DNA from: Pedobacter fastidiosus
GTDB taxonomy: Bacteria > Bacteroidota > Bacteroidia > Sphingobacteriales > Sphingobacteriaceae
NCBI RefSeq assembly: GCF_014306625.1
Contig: NZ_JACRYL010000002.1
Location: forward strand, 62,001 to 126,000
Direction: 5' to 3'
DNA length: 64,000 nucleotides
Positions 42,083 to 50,586 of the stretch are shown here, piece after piece. The translations under genes were made by a program, and so were the position numbers. The number at the start of each line of letters is the position of its first letter. The first letter of the stretch is position 1. The notes under the pieces were generated by a model. The model ran no database searches. It was given only the letters and a program-made list of their open reading frames with translations, and was not told the DNA's origin.

Positions 42083-43945
42083 TTATCGTATATTAAAACT
42101 TACGCCTGTATTAAAGTTGAAACCTAAGCTGTTATAACCGATGATTTCATTATACTTTTCGTTCAAAATATTTTTAGCGTCGAAGAAAATCTTAACTCTC
42201 TTTTTTGCTAAAGCATATTCAGCATAAGCATTTAATAGTTTATAGGCTGGTAAAGTTTCTACTTTGTAAGTGCTAAAGTTACCATCGGTACGGTTTCCGA
42301 AATATCTATAATTAGCGCTAACATATAAATTTTCAGTAGCCTGAACACCAGCTGTTAATCCAAAAGTATGTTTTGGTCTGCGGAAAAGGTAGTCTGCAAT
42401 TGCATTATCAACGAAGTTAAATTCATTTCCTTCTACATATGAATAATATCCATTGATGTTGAAAATACCGATTTTAACCGCTGGCTCTACTTCAAAACCT
42501 TTAGTTTTCTGACTGATCTGATTAATATATCCTGCCGGATAAGCGTAAATAATGGCATCAGTTAAATCACGTTTGAAACCTGCTACTCTTAAAGTAAATT
42601 TCTCATCCGCAAAATTGAAGTTTACCCCTGCTTCGTAATTTTGAGATTTCTCTGGTTTAAGACTCAAATTAGCGCCAAACTGACCGAAAAGCATGCTTAA
42701 TGTTGGAATTTTGAATGCTGTTGACACTGTTCCAAATAATTTAACTTCTTTAATAATGTTGATGCTTGGGGTTATTGAATAAGTATAGTTTTCTCCATAT
42801 TGTTCATGTTTATTATAACGACCACCAACTTCTAAATTAAATACGCTTAAATCGTGCAAGAATAATGATCCGTAAGCAGCAAAAATATTAGTTTCTGGTT
42901 TATTCGTACCTGATGTTAGTTTCATCACACGGTTATCAATTCCTACCAATAAATCTAACTTGTTTCCAAGCTTTTGATTATAAAATAAATCGATTAACGA
43001 GATTTTACCTTGGCCAACACTTGGAAAAGAAGTATGAGAATCATTTAAAGTACTTTCGTAACTGTAGTTTAAAGTAACTTTACCCGTGTTAAATTCATAT
43101 TTAGCATTTGTTCCGGCAGCTACGTTTTTTAAAATGGAATAGTTATTTGCATCAGCAAAAGAACCACCATCAAAATTATAATTGCCACGGAAATAACGCA
43201 CAAAAGGATTAATTGAAAAGTGTTTATCCAATTGGATTCCAAAATTCGCGTTTACACCATCACTTTTAAAACCGTCTTTATCGAATACTGTTGTGTTGCC
43301 AACTGGATTTGCTGCTTCTGATATTCCATCGGTTTTATTGTGAGTATAGTTTACGTTATAAGAAAAACCTTCTACCGCACCATTTAAACCAATTGTTCCT
43401 TTGTAGGTTTCGTAACTACCAGCACTTGCCACGCCATAAATGGTATTTCCTTTTGGTCCGCCTTTTTTAGTAATGATGTTGATTACACCTCCAACAGCAT
43501 CAGATCCATAAATAGTTGATTGTCCACCTCTTAAAATCTCGATGTGATCAATTTGATCGATTGAAAATAAACGTAAGTCGAAAGCGCCACCATTTCCTGA
43601 TGGGTCATTTTGAACAATTCCATCAATTAATACCACCGCATAAGCACTTCCCGCACCGCGGAAAAACACAGATTTGTTTTGCCCAGGATTACTGCTAGAA
43701 CCAGCAACAATGATTCCTGCTTGCTCGCTAATTAATTCTGGAAGAGATTTACCATGACTGCGATCTAAAGTTTCTCTACTAATGATAGATACTACTTTAC
43801 CGGTTTGTGATTGTTTTTGATCGTTTTTTGTTGCAGAAATTACAACGTCTTTAAGTTTTAAAGTGTCTTGAGCACTAGCCAATTGACTAATCGTTAATTG
43901 TGCAAACCCTAGGCCAGCTACAATTAAAATTCTTTTTTTGTTCAT
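42083..43945 (-). CDS. btuB: TonB-dependent receptor, BtuB-type cobalamin transporter
   Basis: A 620-aa outer-membrane receptor. From ATG 43945 the signal peptide RILIVAGLGFAQLTISQLASA is followed by the TonB box region LKDVVISATKND and the plug (ISEQAGIIVAGSSSNPGQNK, VLIDGIVQNDPSG, ILRGGQSTIYGSDAVGGVIN). A 22-strand barrel ends YNSLGFNFNTGVSFNIR, with a terminal aromatic-polar pattern. No N-terminal CarboxypepD_reg domain is present, unlike SusC. A cobalamin riboswitch lies directly upstream, which supports B12 or a corrinoid as substrate. Confidence 0.93.
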   Translation of the reverse strand: MNKKRILIVAGLGFAQLTISQLASAQDTLKLKDVVISATKNDQKQSQTGKVVSIISRETLDRSHGKSLPELISEQAGIIVAGSSSNPGQNKSVFFRGAGSAYAVVLIDGIVQNDPSGNGGAFDLRLFSIDQIDHIEILRGGQSTIYGSDAVGGVINIITKKGGPKGNTIYGVASAGSYETYKGTIGLNGAVEGFSYNVNYTHNKTDGISEAANPVGNTTVFDKDGFKSDGVNANFGIQLDKHFSINPFVRYFRGNYNFDGGSFADANNYSILKNVAAGTNAKYEFNTGKVTLNYSYESTLNDSHTSFPSVGQGKISLIDLFYNQKLGNKLDLLVGIDNRVMKLTSGTNKPETNIFAAYGSLFLHDLSVFNLEVGGRYNKHEQYGENYTYSITPSINIIKEVKLFGTVSTAFKIPTLSMLFGQFGANLSLKPEKSQNYEAGVNFNFADEKFTLRVAGFKRDLTDAIIYAYPAGYINQISQKTKGFEVEPAVKIGIFNINGYYSYVEGNEFNFVDNAIADYLFRRPKHTFGLTAGVQATENLYVSANYRYFGNRTDGNFSTYKVETLPAYKLLNAYAEYALAKKRVKIFFDAKNILNEKYNEIIGYNSLGFNFNTGVSFNIR

Positions 43946-44054
43946 TTGATTGTGAGTTTTACCCACAGCCAACAGATTAGAAAAGGAAATGAAAATACGT
44001 AAACGTTATGTACCTCAATCCTAGCTTCAATCCCCGAAAGCTATGAAATTATAC

Positions 44055-44220
44055 GCTAAGGCAGGTCTTCTGACTTGCTCCCGATTTTTTCTGCCTTCCC
44101 GTTTAGTTATTGAACAGTGGCATTTAGATTGAAAAATCGTTAAAGAGCTTACAGCTGCGGGACAGTTGCAGAATTACACTGCATTCCCTTTTAATCCCGA
44201 TTGTAAAGTCGGGAACCAAA
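44055..44220 (-). ncRNA. Cobalamin riboswitch
   Basis: Reading on the minus strand, the 5' part is GGTTCCCGACTTTACAATCG, then TTAAAAGGGAATGCAGTG, then CTGTCCCGCAGCTGTAAG, and the 3' end has the B12 box AGTCAGAAGACCTGCC. This is the conserved layout of the adenosylcobalamin-class riboswitch. A hairpin TAGCTT / AAGCTA (44020-44041) sits between it and the btuB start and may be part of the expression platform. It predicts that B12 represses btuB and its downstream gene. Confidence 0.95.
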
Positions 44221-44227
44221 AGCGCTG

Positions 44228-44235
44228 CAAAAGTA
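44228..44235 (-). promoter_or_regulatory. Promoter box of the btuB riboswitch transcript
   Basis: The minus strand reads TACTTTTG, 7 bases before the riboswitch begins. It matches TAnnTTTG and the spacing puts the start of transcription at the riboswitch 5' end. Confidence 0.65.
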
Positions 44236-44319
44236 GTAAAATAAAGGGTACTGTAAAATGGATGTTGGATTATGGCTTTATTCCGTCAAAATTTTAACTT
44301 TAAAAATCAATCCTATATC

Positions 44320-45570
44320 ATGAAAAAATTAGTTTTCTTTCTATTTTCTTTAATTAGTTTATCGGCTATGGCTCAAAAAACAGATACGATTTTCTTGCAT
44401 AAATTAATGGAATCGAAACCTGAACTTTTTCAATCCGTTCTAAACCATCCAGATAAAAACCAAGTTCAGATTTTATATACTCAAGTAAATCGCGATGCGA
44501 AAAACGTCCCTCATTTTAAAAGCTTCAGTTACAATCTTAATCCAAAACACTACTTCTATCCAGCCAGTACGGTAAAACTTGCTGCAGTAGTTTTTGCTTT
44601 AGAAAAAGTAAATCGGCTAAAATCTACTGGCTTAACGGTAAAAAGCACGATGATAACGGATAGCGCTTATAAAGGACAAACTAAAGTTTTGACCGATACT
44701 AGTGCCAAAAATGGTTTGCCATCCATTGAACATTATATCAAAAAGATTCTTTTAACCAGTGATAACGATGCTTTTAATAGATTATTCGAGTTTATTGGCC
44801 GAGCAGAAATTAATGCCAAGTTGAAAAAAGATGGTTTAAATGAGAGTAGAATCTTGAACCGGCTGGCGATCGGTGATGCTGGAGAATCAGCAAAACACAC
44901 GAACCCAATCAAATTTTATAATGGAGATAAGGTGGTTTATAATCAAGAAGCGCAGTACGATCCGAAGGAATATGAATTAGATTTAACCAACTTGGTGATG
45001 GGAAAGGGTTATATGGATAGCACAGATAAATTGGTAAATAAGCCGTTCAATTTAGCGGACAAAAACGCTTTCGCTATTAACGATCAACAAAAATTGATGC
45101 AGAAGTTAATTTCTCCTGAGGCTTTTCCCCTTAAAGAAAGGTTTAATTTGACAGCAGAAGATTATGAGTTGATTTACACTTATATGAGTAAGTTCCCTAC
45201 TGAAAGCGGATATCCAAAGTATGATCCAAGAGAATTTTGGGCAACTTATGCTAAGATGTTATATTATGGAAGAGAAAAGGATGTGGCATTGGACCCGAAC
45301 ATTAGAATATTTAATAAGTACGGCGATAGCTATGGTTTTATTATTGACAACTCTTACTTCGTTGATTTTAAAAATGGAATCGAATACTTTTTAACAGCCG
45401 TTATTCAAAGTAATGAGGATGGAATTTTTAACGATAATAAATATGAATACGATACGGTTTGTTTTCCATTTATGAAAAACTTAGGCAGAAGTATTTACGA
45501 ATTAGAACTTAAAAGAAATAAAAAGTACAAACCAGATTTGAGCAAGTTTAAAATGGATTATAGAAATTAG
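44320..45570 (+). CDS. Serine hydrolase, class A beta-lactamase-like fold
   Basis: A 416-aa periplasmic protein from ATG 44320; signal peptide KLVFFLFSLISLSAMA, cleavage before QKTD. It keeps the serine-hydrolase motifs: SxxK in YPASTVKLAAVVFAL, SDN in ILLTSDNDAFNRLFEF, and a third-motif position reading NKYGDSYGFIID, so KTG is changed to KYG. The class A general-base ExxLN loop is not found. This fits beta-lactamase2-type hydrolases of unknown substrate and not a typical resistance enzyme. An ATG at 44272 would add 16 residues. It is divergent from btuB. Confidence 0.8.
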   Translation: MKKLVFFLFSLISLSAMAQKTDTIFLHKLMESKPELFQSVLNHPDKNQVQILYTQVNRDAKNVPHFKSFSYNLNPKHYFYPASTVKLAAVVFALEKVNRLKSTGLTVKSTMITDSAYKGQTKVLTDTSAKNGLPSIEHYIKKILLTSDNDAFNRLFEFIGRAEINAKLKKDGLNESRILNRLAIGDAGESAKHTNPIKFYNGDKVVYNQEAQYDPKEYELDLTNLVMGKGYMDSTDKLVNKPFNLADKNAFAINDQQKLMQKLISPEAFPLKERFNLTAEDYELIYTYMSKFPTESGYPKYDPREFWATYAKMLYYGREKDVALDPNIRIFNKYGDSYGFIIDNSYFVDFKNGIEYFLTAVIQSNEDGIFNDNKYEYDTVCFPFMKNLGRSIYELELKRNKKYKPDLSKFKMDYRN

Positions 45571-45723
45571 AAAAAGGATCTATATTTTTAAGAAGACAGC
45601 CTAAAGAAATCTAAAAAATCACTGCTTCTTCTTTTCGAATCAGCATTTTAATGGTAATTATTTCAGTCTGAAAATATTGGGATTTCGATCTATTCAACAT
45701 CTTACATTTTCCATTAAAAACTA

Positions 45724-45731
45724 TATCTTTG
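45724..45731 (+). promoter_or_regulatory. TAnnTTTG box abutting lepA
   Basis: TATCTTTG lies 7 bases before the lepA ATG, implying a leaderless or near-leaderless mRNA. No strong -33 element is visible. Confidence 0.55.
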
Positions 45732-45738
45732 CGCAAAG

Positions 45739-47526
45739 ATGAAGCATATACGTAATTTTTGCATTATTGCACATATAGACCACGGAAAGAGCACTCTGGC
45801 CGATAGGTTGTTAGAATATACCGAGACGATTTCTAAGCGTGAAGCGCAGGCGCAATTGCTCGACAACATGGATTTAGAGCGTGAGAGAGGCATAACGATT
45901 AAAAGTCATGCCATACAAATGAACTACAAAGTTGGGGATATTGAATACAATTTCAACCTGATTGATACTCCAGGACACGTAGATTTTTCTTATGAAGTTT
46001 CTCGTTCTATCGCTGCTTGCGAGGGTGCTTTACTTATTGTTGATGCATCTCAAGGGATTCAGGCTCAGACGATTTCTAATTTATATTTGGCTTTAGAGCA
46101 TGATTTAGAAATCATTCCAATTTTAAATAAGATGGATTTGCCTGGGGCAATGCCTGAGGAAGTTAAAGATCAGATTATTGATTTAATTGGCTGTAAAAGA
46201 GAAGATATTATTCCTGCATCTGGTAAAACCGGACTTGGGATTCCTGATATTATTCAAGCCATTGTAGATCGTGTTCCTGCACCTGTTGGCGATCCAGAAG
46301 CGCCATTACAAGCACTAATTTTCGACTCAGTTTTTAACTCTTTCAGAGGTATTATTGCTTACTATAAGGTGGTAAATGGTCAGATTAAAAAGGGAGATAA
46401 AGTTAAATTCATCAATACTGGTAAGCAATATTTAGCAGATGAAGTTGGCATTTTGAAACTAGATATGTCACCAAGGAGCGTTGTCAAAACCGGCGATGTA
46501 GGTTACATTATTTCAGGGATTAAAGAAGCTCGTGAGGTTAAGGTTGGTGATACTATAACAACTGTAGAAAGACCATCTTTAGAATCTATACAAGGTTTTG
46601 AAGAAGTTAAACCAATGGTTTTTGCAGGTATTTATCCAGTTGATACGGATGAATACGAAGAATTGCGTGAGGCAATGCACAAGCTACAACTGAATGATGC
46701 ATCGATTGTTTTCGAGCCAGAAAGTTCTGCAGCTTTAGGCTTTGGTTTCCGTTGCGGATTCTTAGGTATGTTGCACATGGAAATTGTTCAGGAACGTTTA
46801 GAGCGTGAATTCGACATGACGGTTATTACAACCGTTCCCAACGTTTCTTACATTGCACACACTACAAAAGGCGATGAATTTATAGTAAATAATCCATCAG
46901 ATTTGCCAGACCCAAGTAAATTGGATTCGGTAGAAGAACCTTTCATTAAGGCAAATATTATTACCAAGGCCGAATTTGTTGGTCCTGTAATGTCGCTTTG
47001 TATTCAAAAAAGAGGAACAATTATCAACCAATCTTATTTAACATCTGATAGAGTTGAATTGATTTTTGAAATGCCCATGGCTGAAATTGTATTCGATTTT
47101 TACGACAAGCTGAAAACGATTTCCAAAGGTTATGCCTCTTTTGATTACCATCAAATCGGTTACCGAAAATCGGACTTAGTTCGATTGGATTTATTATTGA
47201 ACGAAGAGCCTGTTGATGCTTTATCTTCATTGATTCACAGAAGTAACGCTTACGATTTTGGAAAGAAAATTTGCGAGAAATTGAGAGAATTGATTCCGCG
47301 TCAGCAGTTTGAAATTAAAATACAGGCGTCAATCGGTGCTAAAGTTATTGCCCGTGAAACGCTTAGTGCTTTACGTAAAGACGTTACCGCTAAATGTTAT
47401 GGTGGCGATATTTCGCGTAAACGTAAGTTATTGGAAAAACAGAAAAAAGGTAAAAAACGCATGCGCCAAGTTGGGAATGTAGAGATTCCACAAAGTGCAT
47501 TTATGGCGGTTTTGAAATTGGATTAA
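45739..47526 (+). CDS. lepA: Elongation factor 4 (LepA)
   Basis: A 595-aa ribosome-associated GTPase. GTP-binding motifs: [14 protein letters not shown] (P-loop), [13 protein letters not shown] (G2), [14 protein letters not shown] (G3) and [10 protein letters not shown] (G4). Later are the EF-G-like [20 protein letters not shown] and the LepA-specific C-terminus [20 protein letters not shown]. Length is normal. It acts on translating ribosomes. A TAnnTTTG box lies 7 bases upstream. It ends at a repeat that links it to folD. Confidence 0.98.
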   Translation: MKHIRNFCIIAHIDHGKSTLADRLLEYTETISKREAQAQLLDNMDLERERGITIKSHAIQMNYKVGDIEYNFNLIDTPGHVDFSYEVSRSIAACEGALLIVDASQGIQAQTISNLYLALEHDLEIIPILNKMDLPGAMPEEVKDQIIDLIGCKREDIIPASGKTGLGIPDIIQAIVDRVPAPVGDPEAPLQALIFDSVFNSFRGIIAYYKVVNGQIKKGDKVKFINTGKQYLADEVGILKLDMSPRSVVKTGDVGYIISGIKEAREVKVGDTITTVERPSLESIQGFEEVKPMVFAGIYPVDTDEYEELREAMHKLQLNDASIVFEPESSAALGFGFRCGFLGMLHMEIVQERLEREFDMTVITTVPNVSYIAHTTKGDEFIVNNPSDLPDPSKLDSVEEPFIKANIITKAEFVGPVMSLCIQKRGTIINQSYLTSDRVELIFEMPMAEIVFDFYDKLKTISKGYASFDYHQIGYRKSDLVRLDLLLNEEPVDALSSLIHRSNAYDFGKKICEKLRELIPRQQFEIKIQASIGAKVIARETLSALRKDVTAKCYGGDISRKRKLLEKQKKGKKRMRQVGNVEIPQSAFMAVLKLD

Positions 47527-47688
47527 CCCCCTAGCCCCCTAAAGGGGGAACTCAAAACAAGTTGGAAAGGCTTGTTGCAGAACAAAGTGGTTACTAATTG
47601 GTTTTTCTTTAAAAAAAATATAAACATATTACGAGCAAGTTGTATGAACGATGGAAATTCAAGTTCCCCTTTAGGGGATTTAGGGGTA
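47527..47688. repeat. CCCCCTA/GGGGAA inverted-repeat element spanning the lepA-folD junction
   Basis: The left arm CCCCCTAGCCCCCTAAAGGG ends GGAACTC (47527-47553); the right arm AGTTCCCCTTTAGGGGATTT ends AGGGGTA (47662-47688). The arms are inverted copies, about 108 bases apart. The right arm is translated into the FolD N-terminus (SSPLGDLGV). Confidence 0.8.
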
Positions 47689-48564
47689 CTATTAGATGGT
47701 AAATACGTATCAGAAAAAGTTAAAATTCAAATTGCAGAAGAAGCTGCAGAATTTTTGAATACAACAGGCAGAAAGCCACACTTGGTTGCCATTTTAGTGG
47801 GTAACGATGGCGGAAGCGAAACTTATGTTGCTAGCAAAATGAAAAACTGTGAAAAGGTAGGATTTAAATCTTCACTCCACAGATATGATAATACAGTAAC
47901 TGAAGCTGAATTATTGGCTAAAATTGAAGAAATTAATCAAGATGCTGATGTTGATGGGTTAATTGTTCAGTTGCCTTTACCAAAACACATCGACCCAGAA
48001 AAAGTTACTGAAACGATAGATTATCGCAAAGATGTGGATGGTTTTCATCCTGTTAATTTGGGTAGAATGATGCGTAATTTGCCTTGTTTTATCCCCGCAA
48101 CGCCTTATGGTATTTTATTGATGTTACAGGAATACAATATTGATACCACCGGAATGCATTGCGTTGTAGTTGGTAGAAGTAATATTGTAGGTAGCCCGAT
48201 GAGTATTTTAATGGCTCGTAATGCCAATCCGGGAAACTGTACTGTAACGCTTACCCATTCACGTACAAAAGACTTAAAGGAACAGGTTTTACAGGCTGAT
48301 ATTATTATCGCGGCTATTGGTAAGAAGAACTTCATTACTGCTGATATGGTTAAACCTGGTGCAATTATTATTGATGTAGGTATTAATCGCGAAACTTCTA
48401 CGGAAACAAAATCTGGATTTAAGCTTTATGGAGATGTTGATTTCGAAAACGTAGCGCCAAAGGCATCTTATATTACGCCTGTTCCTGGTGGCGTAGGTTT
48501 AATGACCATTGTTGGTTTGCTTAAAAATACTTTAGCATCAGCGAGAAAAGAAATTTATTCTTAA
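47644..48564 (+). CDS. folD: Bifunctional methylenetetrahydrofolate dehydrogenase/cyclohydrolase
   Basis: A 306-aa folate enzyme that interconverts 5,10-methylene-, methenyl- and 10-formyl-THF. Blocks: [39 protein letters not shown] (with catalytic Lys), [55 protein letters not shown] (NADP loop) and [17 protein letters not shown]. Typical FolD starts near LLDGKYV. Here 15 residues upstream of it ([15 protein letters not shown]) include translation of a repeat arm. The ATG at 47644 is the nearest plausible start; the open frame extends to 47572. Confidence 0.94.
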   Translation: MNDGNSSSPLGDLGVLLDGKYVSEKVKIQIAEEAAEFLNTTGRKPHLVAILVGNDGGSETYVASKMKNCEKVGFKSSLHRYDNTVTEAELLAKIEEINQDADVDGLIVQLPLPKHIDPEKVTETIDYRKDVDGFHPVNLGRMMRNLPCFIPATPYGILLMLQEYNIDTTGMHCVVVGRSNIVGSPMSILMARNANPGNCTVTLTHSRTKDLKEQVLQADIIIAAIGKKNFITADMVKPGAIIIDVGINRETSTETKSGFKLYGDVDFENVAPKASYITPVPGGVGLMTIVGLLKNTLASARKEIYS

Positions 48565-48605
48565 GCTACAAAATTAAAGTTTAAAGCTCATACTACAAAA
48601 TACTA

Positions 48606-48636
48606 AAAACCAACTCAAATATTGAGTTGGTTTTTT
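48606..48636 (+). terminator. Intrinsic terminator after folD
   Basis: AAAACCAACTCAA pairs with TTGAGTTGGTTTT over ATA and is followed by a T run. Confidence 0.92.
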
Positions 48637-48670
48637 ACGTATTAATATTTTTACTTTCACGTGTAATTAT

Positions 48671-48678
48671 TATATTTG
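48671..48678 (+). promoter_or_regulatory. TAnnTTTG box before the toxin-antitoxin pair
   Basis: TATATTTG matches the consensus and lies 19 bases before the antitoxin ATG. Confidence 0.55.
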
Positions 48679-48697
48679 TTTATATAATAAGAAGATA

Positions 48698-48958
48698 ATG
48701 GATTCGAAACTAACTTTAAGCTTTAACCAAGATGTAGTTATTAAGGCTAAAAAATACGCCGCTGATAACAATATTAGCTTATCGCGTTTAATTGAGCATT
48801 TACTAACTCAGGTTACTGCCAGTGATTATAAATCATTAGAAGATTACCCTATTTCTGATTGGGTGAGCATGGTTGCAGAGGGCGAAGTAGAATATAAAAA
48901 AACTGTTAAGGCTGGGCGTAAAGCATCAAAAGATGAATTCTTTTCTTCTAAAAAGTAA
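48698..48958 (+). CDS. Antitoxin-like protein, DUF6364 (ribbon-helix-helix type)
   Basis: An 86-aa DNA-binding-type antitoxin. The N-terminal strand KLTLSFNQDVVIKAKKYAAD and helix NISLSRLIEHLLTQVT follow the ribbon-helix-helix pattern. The tail (MVAEGEVEYKKTVKAGRKAS) is suited to wrap a toxin. It is directly upstream of a PIN-domain gene, separated by 3 bases, the usual antitoxin-first order. It should repress its own promoter; no operator palindrome is obvious. Confidence 0.82.
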   Translation: MDSKLTLSFNQDVVIKAKKYAADNNISLSRLIEHLLTQVTASDYKSLEDYPISDWVSMVAEGEVEYKKTVKAGRKASKDEFFSSKK

Positions 48959-48961
48959 TTG

Positions 48962-49381
48962 ATGAAGATATTTTTAGACGCAAATGTATTGGTTTCAGTG
49001 CTGAATAAAGAATATCCTCTTTTCACTTATTCTTCGAGAATTTTAAGTCTTGCATCGCATCCAAAATTTGATGTCTACACCTCTCCTCTTTGTTTGGCTA
49101 TAGCTTTTTACTTTGCAGAAAAGAAACATAAATCGCAATTAGCGAAACAGAAAATCGATTTGCTTTGCCAGCACATTAAAATTGCTGAAAATCTCTCAAG
49201 AGGTGTTTCTGAGACACTTTCAAATAAATCTATTCATGATTTTGAAGATGGATTGGAATATTATGCAGCCGAATCTGTTGATTGTAAATGCATCATTACA
49301 GAAGATATTGAGGATTTTTATTTTTCGGATATTGAAGTGTTGAATTGCCAAGCGTTTTTTAAAAGGTATTTGTTAAATTAA
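48962..49381 (+). CDS. PIN-domain toxin (VapC-like)
   Basis: A 139-aa PIN nuclease-like protein from ATG 48962 (a TTG codon precedes it). The start KIFLDANVLVSVLNKEYPLF holds the first acidic residue of the active site; the middle acidic position falls near HDFEDGLEYYAAESVDC, and ITEDIEDFYFSD carries the last ones. PIN toxins cut RNA, often tRNA. It is paired with the DUF6364 antitoxin. Cognate target is unknown. Confidence 0.85.
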   Translation: MKIFLDANVLVSVLNKEYPLFTYSSRILSLASHPKFDVYTSPLCLAIAFYFAEKKHKSQLAKQKIDLLCQHIKIAENLSRGVSETLSNKSIHDFEDGLEYYAAESVDCKCIITEDIEDFYFSDIEVLNCQAFFKRYLLN

Positions 49382-49386
49382 ATATT

Positions 49387-49406
49387 CCGTCAGTTGAAAC
49401 TGACGG
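49387..49406. repeat. Short palindrome after the toxin gene
   Basis: CCGTCAGTTGAAACTGACGG is a 20-base hairpin with 9-bp arms. It starts 5 bases after the toxin stop and could end its transcript, although no T run follows. The motif is like dispersed repeats. Confidence 0.7.
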
Positions 49407-49484
49407 CAAAGAATTGGAAATCAATTAAACAGATTTTCAACCCTGCAAAATTTCCTTGCCGTTTACTTTTGTCAACGGATGATA

Positions 49485-49820
49485 TTACCCCCATAGCTTA
49501 CTCCACCAGCTCTCTTCAAAACCAACATATAATCCATCCTCTCGTAATTCGGTAGGATAAATATTGATGTAATCTCCCTGTCCTTCTGCTCCCCTTCCAG
49601 TTTCTAAATTGTATTCGTAACGATGAATAGGACAGATTAGATTTCCATTTTTACACCAACCACCATCAAAGTGTCCTCCAGCATGAGGACAGTAAGATTG
49701 GGTTGCAAAAATTTTATCGGCATTGTTAACTATACAAACTTGCCTACCATCTACTGTGATTGTTTTTATCGAATCAATAGTTGGAATTTGTGCTTTATTT
49801 AGAACTTTAAACCATCGCAT
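49485..49820 (-). CDS. Rieske (2Fe-2S) domain protein
   Basis: A 111-aa single Rieske domain. Cluster ligands are in SYCPHAGGHFDGG (Cys-x-His) and LICPIHRYEYNLETGRG (Cys-x-x-His), the spacing of soluble Rieske ferredoxins. The flanking lines RQVCIVNNADKIFATQ and GDYINIYPTELREDGLYVGF are the standard beta-frame. ATG 49820 is preferred; the 6 extra upstream residues add nothing. Redox partner is not present nearby. It is divergent from queE. Confidence 0.9.
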   Translation of the reverse strand: MRWFKVLNKAQIPTIDSIKTITVDGRQVCIVNNADKIFATQSYCPHAGGHFDGGWCKNGNLICPIHRYEYNLETGRGAEGQGDYINIYPTELREDGLYVGFEESWWSKLWG

Positions 49821-49927
49821 ATTGCTAAAATACGGCAAATAAATATCAGTGTTATTTCATCTTTGCATTAAATTTCGAAAGAGGAACCACTACACCATAT
49901 TTTTTTAGGATATTTGCATCCTCAAAA

Positions 49928-50551
49928 ATGAAACAAGAAATACCAGAAGACGGCACATTACTTCCTTTAATGGAAGAATTTTATACCATACAGGGCGAAG
50001 GATTTAATACAGGAAAAGCGGCTTATTTTATTCGTTTGGGTGGTTGCGATGTAGGCTGTCACTGGTGCGATGTTAAAGAGAGTTGGGATGCAAACTTGCA
50101 CCCATTAACCCTCTCAGATGTAATTGTTAATAATGCTGATCGATTTCCTGGAAAGGCAGTTGTAATTACGGGCGGCGAACCGTTAATTTATAATTTAGAT
50201 TATTTAACCAATAAGTTGAAGGAAAGAGGAATTTTAACATTCATTGAAACTTCAGGTGCTTATCCCCTTTCTGGTAATTGGGACTGGATTTGTTTATCAC
50301 CCAAAAAATTTAAGGCTCCTCGTCCAGATATTACGCCCTTTGCAAACGAACTTAAAGTTATCGTATTTAATAAAAGTGATTTTAAATGGGCTGAGGAATA
50401 CGCAGCAATGGTTTCTCCAACTTGTAAATTATACCTACAGCCCGAATGGTCTAAATCAAAAGAAATTACACCAATGATTATCGAATATGTGATGGCAAAC
50501 CCTAAATGGGAGATTTCTTTACAAACGCACAAATTTTTAAATATTCCATAA
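49928..50551 (+). CDS. queE: 7-carboxy-7-deazaguanine synthase
   Basis: A 207-aa radical SAM enzyme of the queuosine pathway, forming 7-carboxy-7-deazaguanine from 6-carboxytetrahydropterin. The cluster motif CDVGCHWCDVKESWD (CX3CX2C) is near residue 40, after FYTIQGEGFNTGKAAYFIRL. Other blocks are VVITGGEPLIYNLDYL, TFIETSGAYPLSGNWDWICL, SPKKFKAP and LQTHKFLNIP. Length normal. No other queuosine gene is next to it. A near-consensus GATATTTG box lies about 12 bases upstream. Confidence 0.95.
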   Translation: MKQEIPEDGTLLPLMEEFYTIQGEGFNTGKAAYFIRLGGCDVGCHWCDVKESWDANLHPLTLSDVIVNNADRFPGKAVVITGGEPLIYNLDYLTNKLKERGILTFIETSGAYPLSGNWDWICLSPKKFKAPRPDITPFANELKVIVFNKSDFKWAEEYAAMVSPTCKLYLQPEWSKSKEITPMIIEYVMANPKWEISLQTHKFLNIP

Positions 50552-50586
50552 ATAGTTTACATTAGCTTTAACCAAATGTTAGTGTA

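Noticed and set aside
44320..45570. Beta-lactamase resistance gene
   Set aside because: Key class A features (KTG, ExxLN) are missing, so a resistance claim is not supported.
47572..47643. Longer FolD starting at 47572
   Set aside because: The added residues have no FolD similarity, and the next ATG at 47644 is closer to the conserved start.
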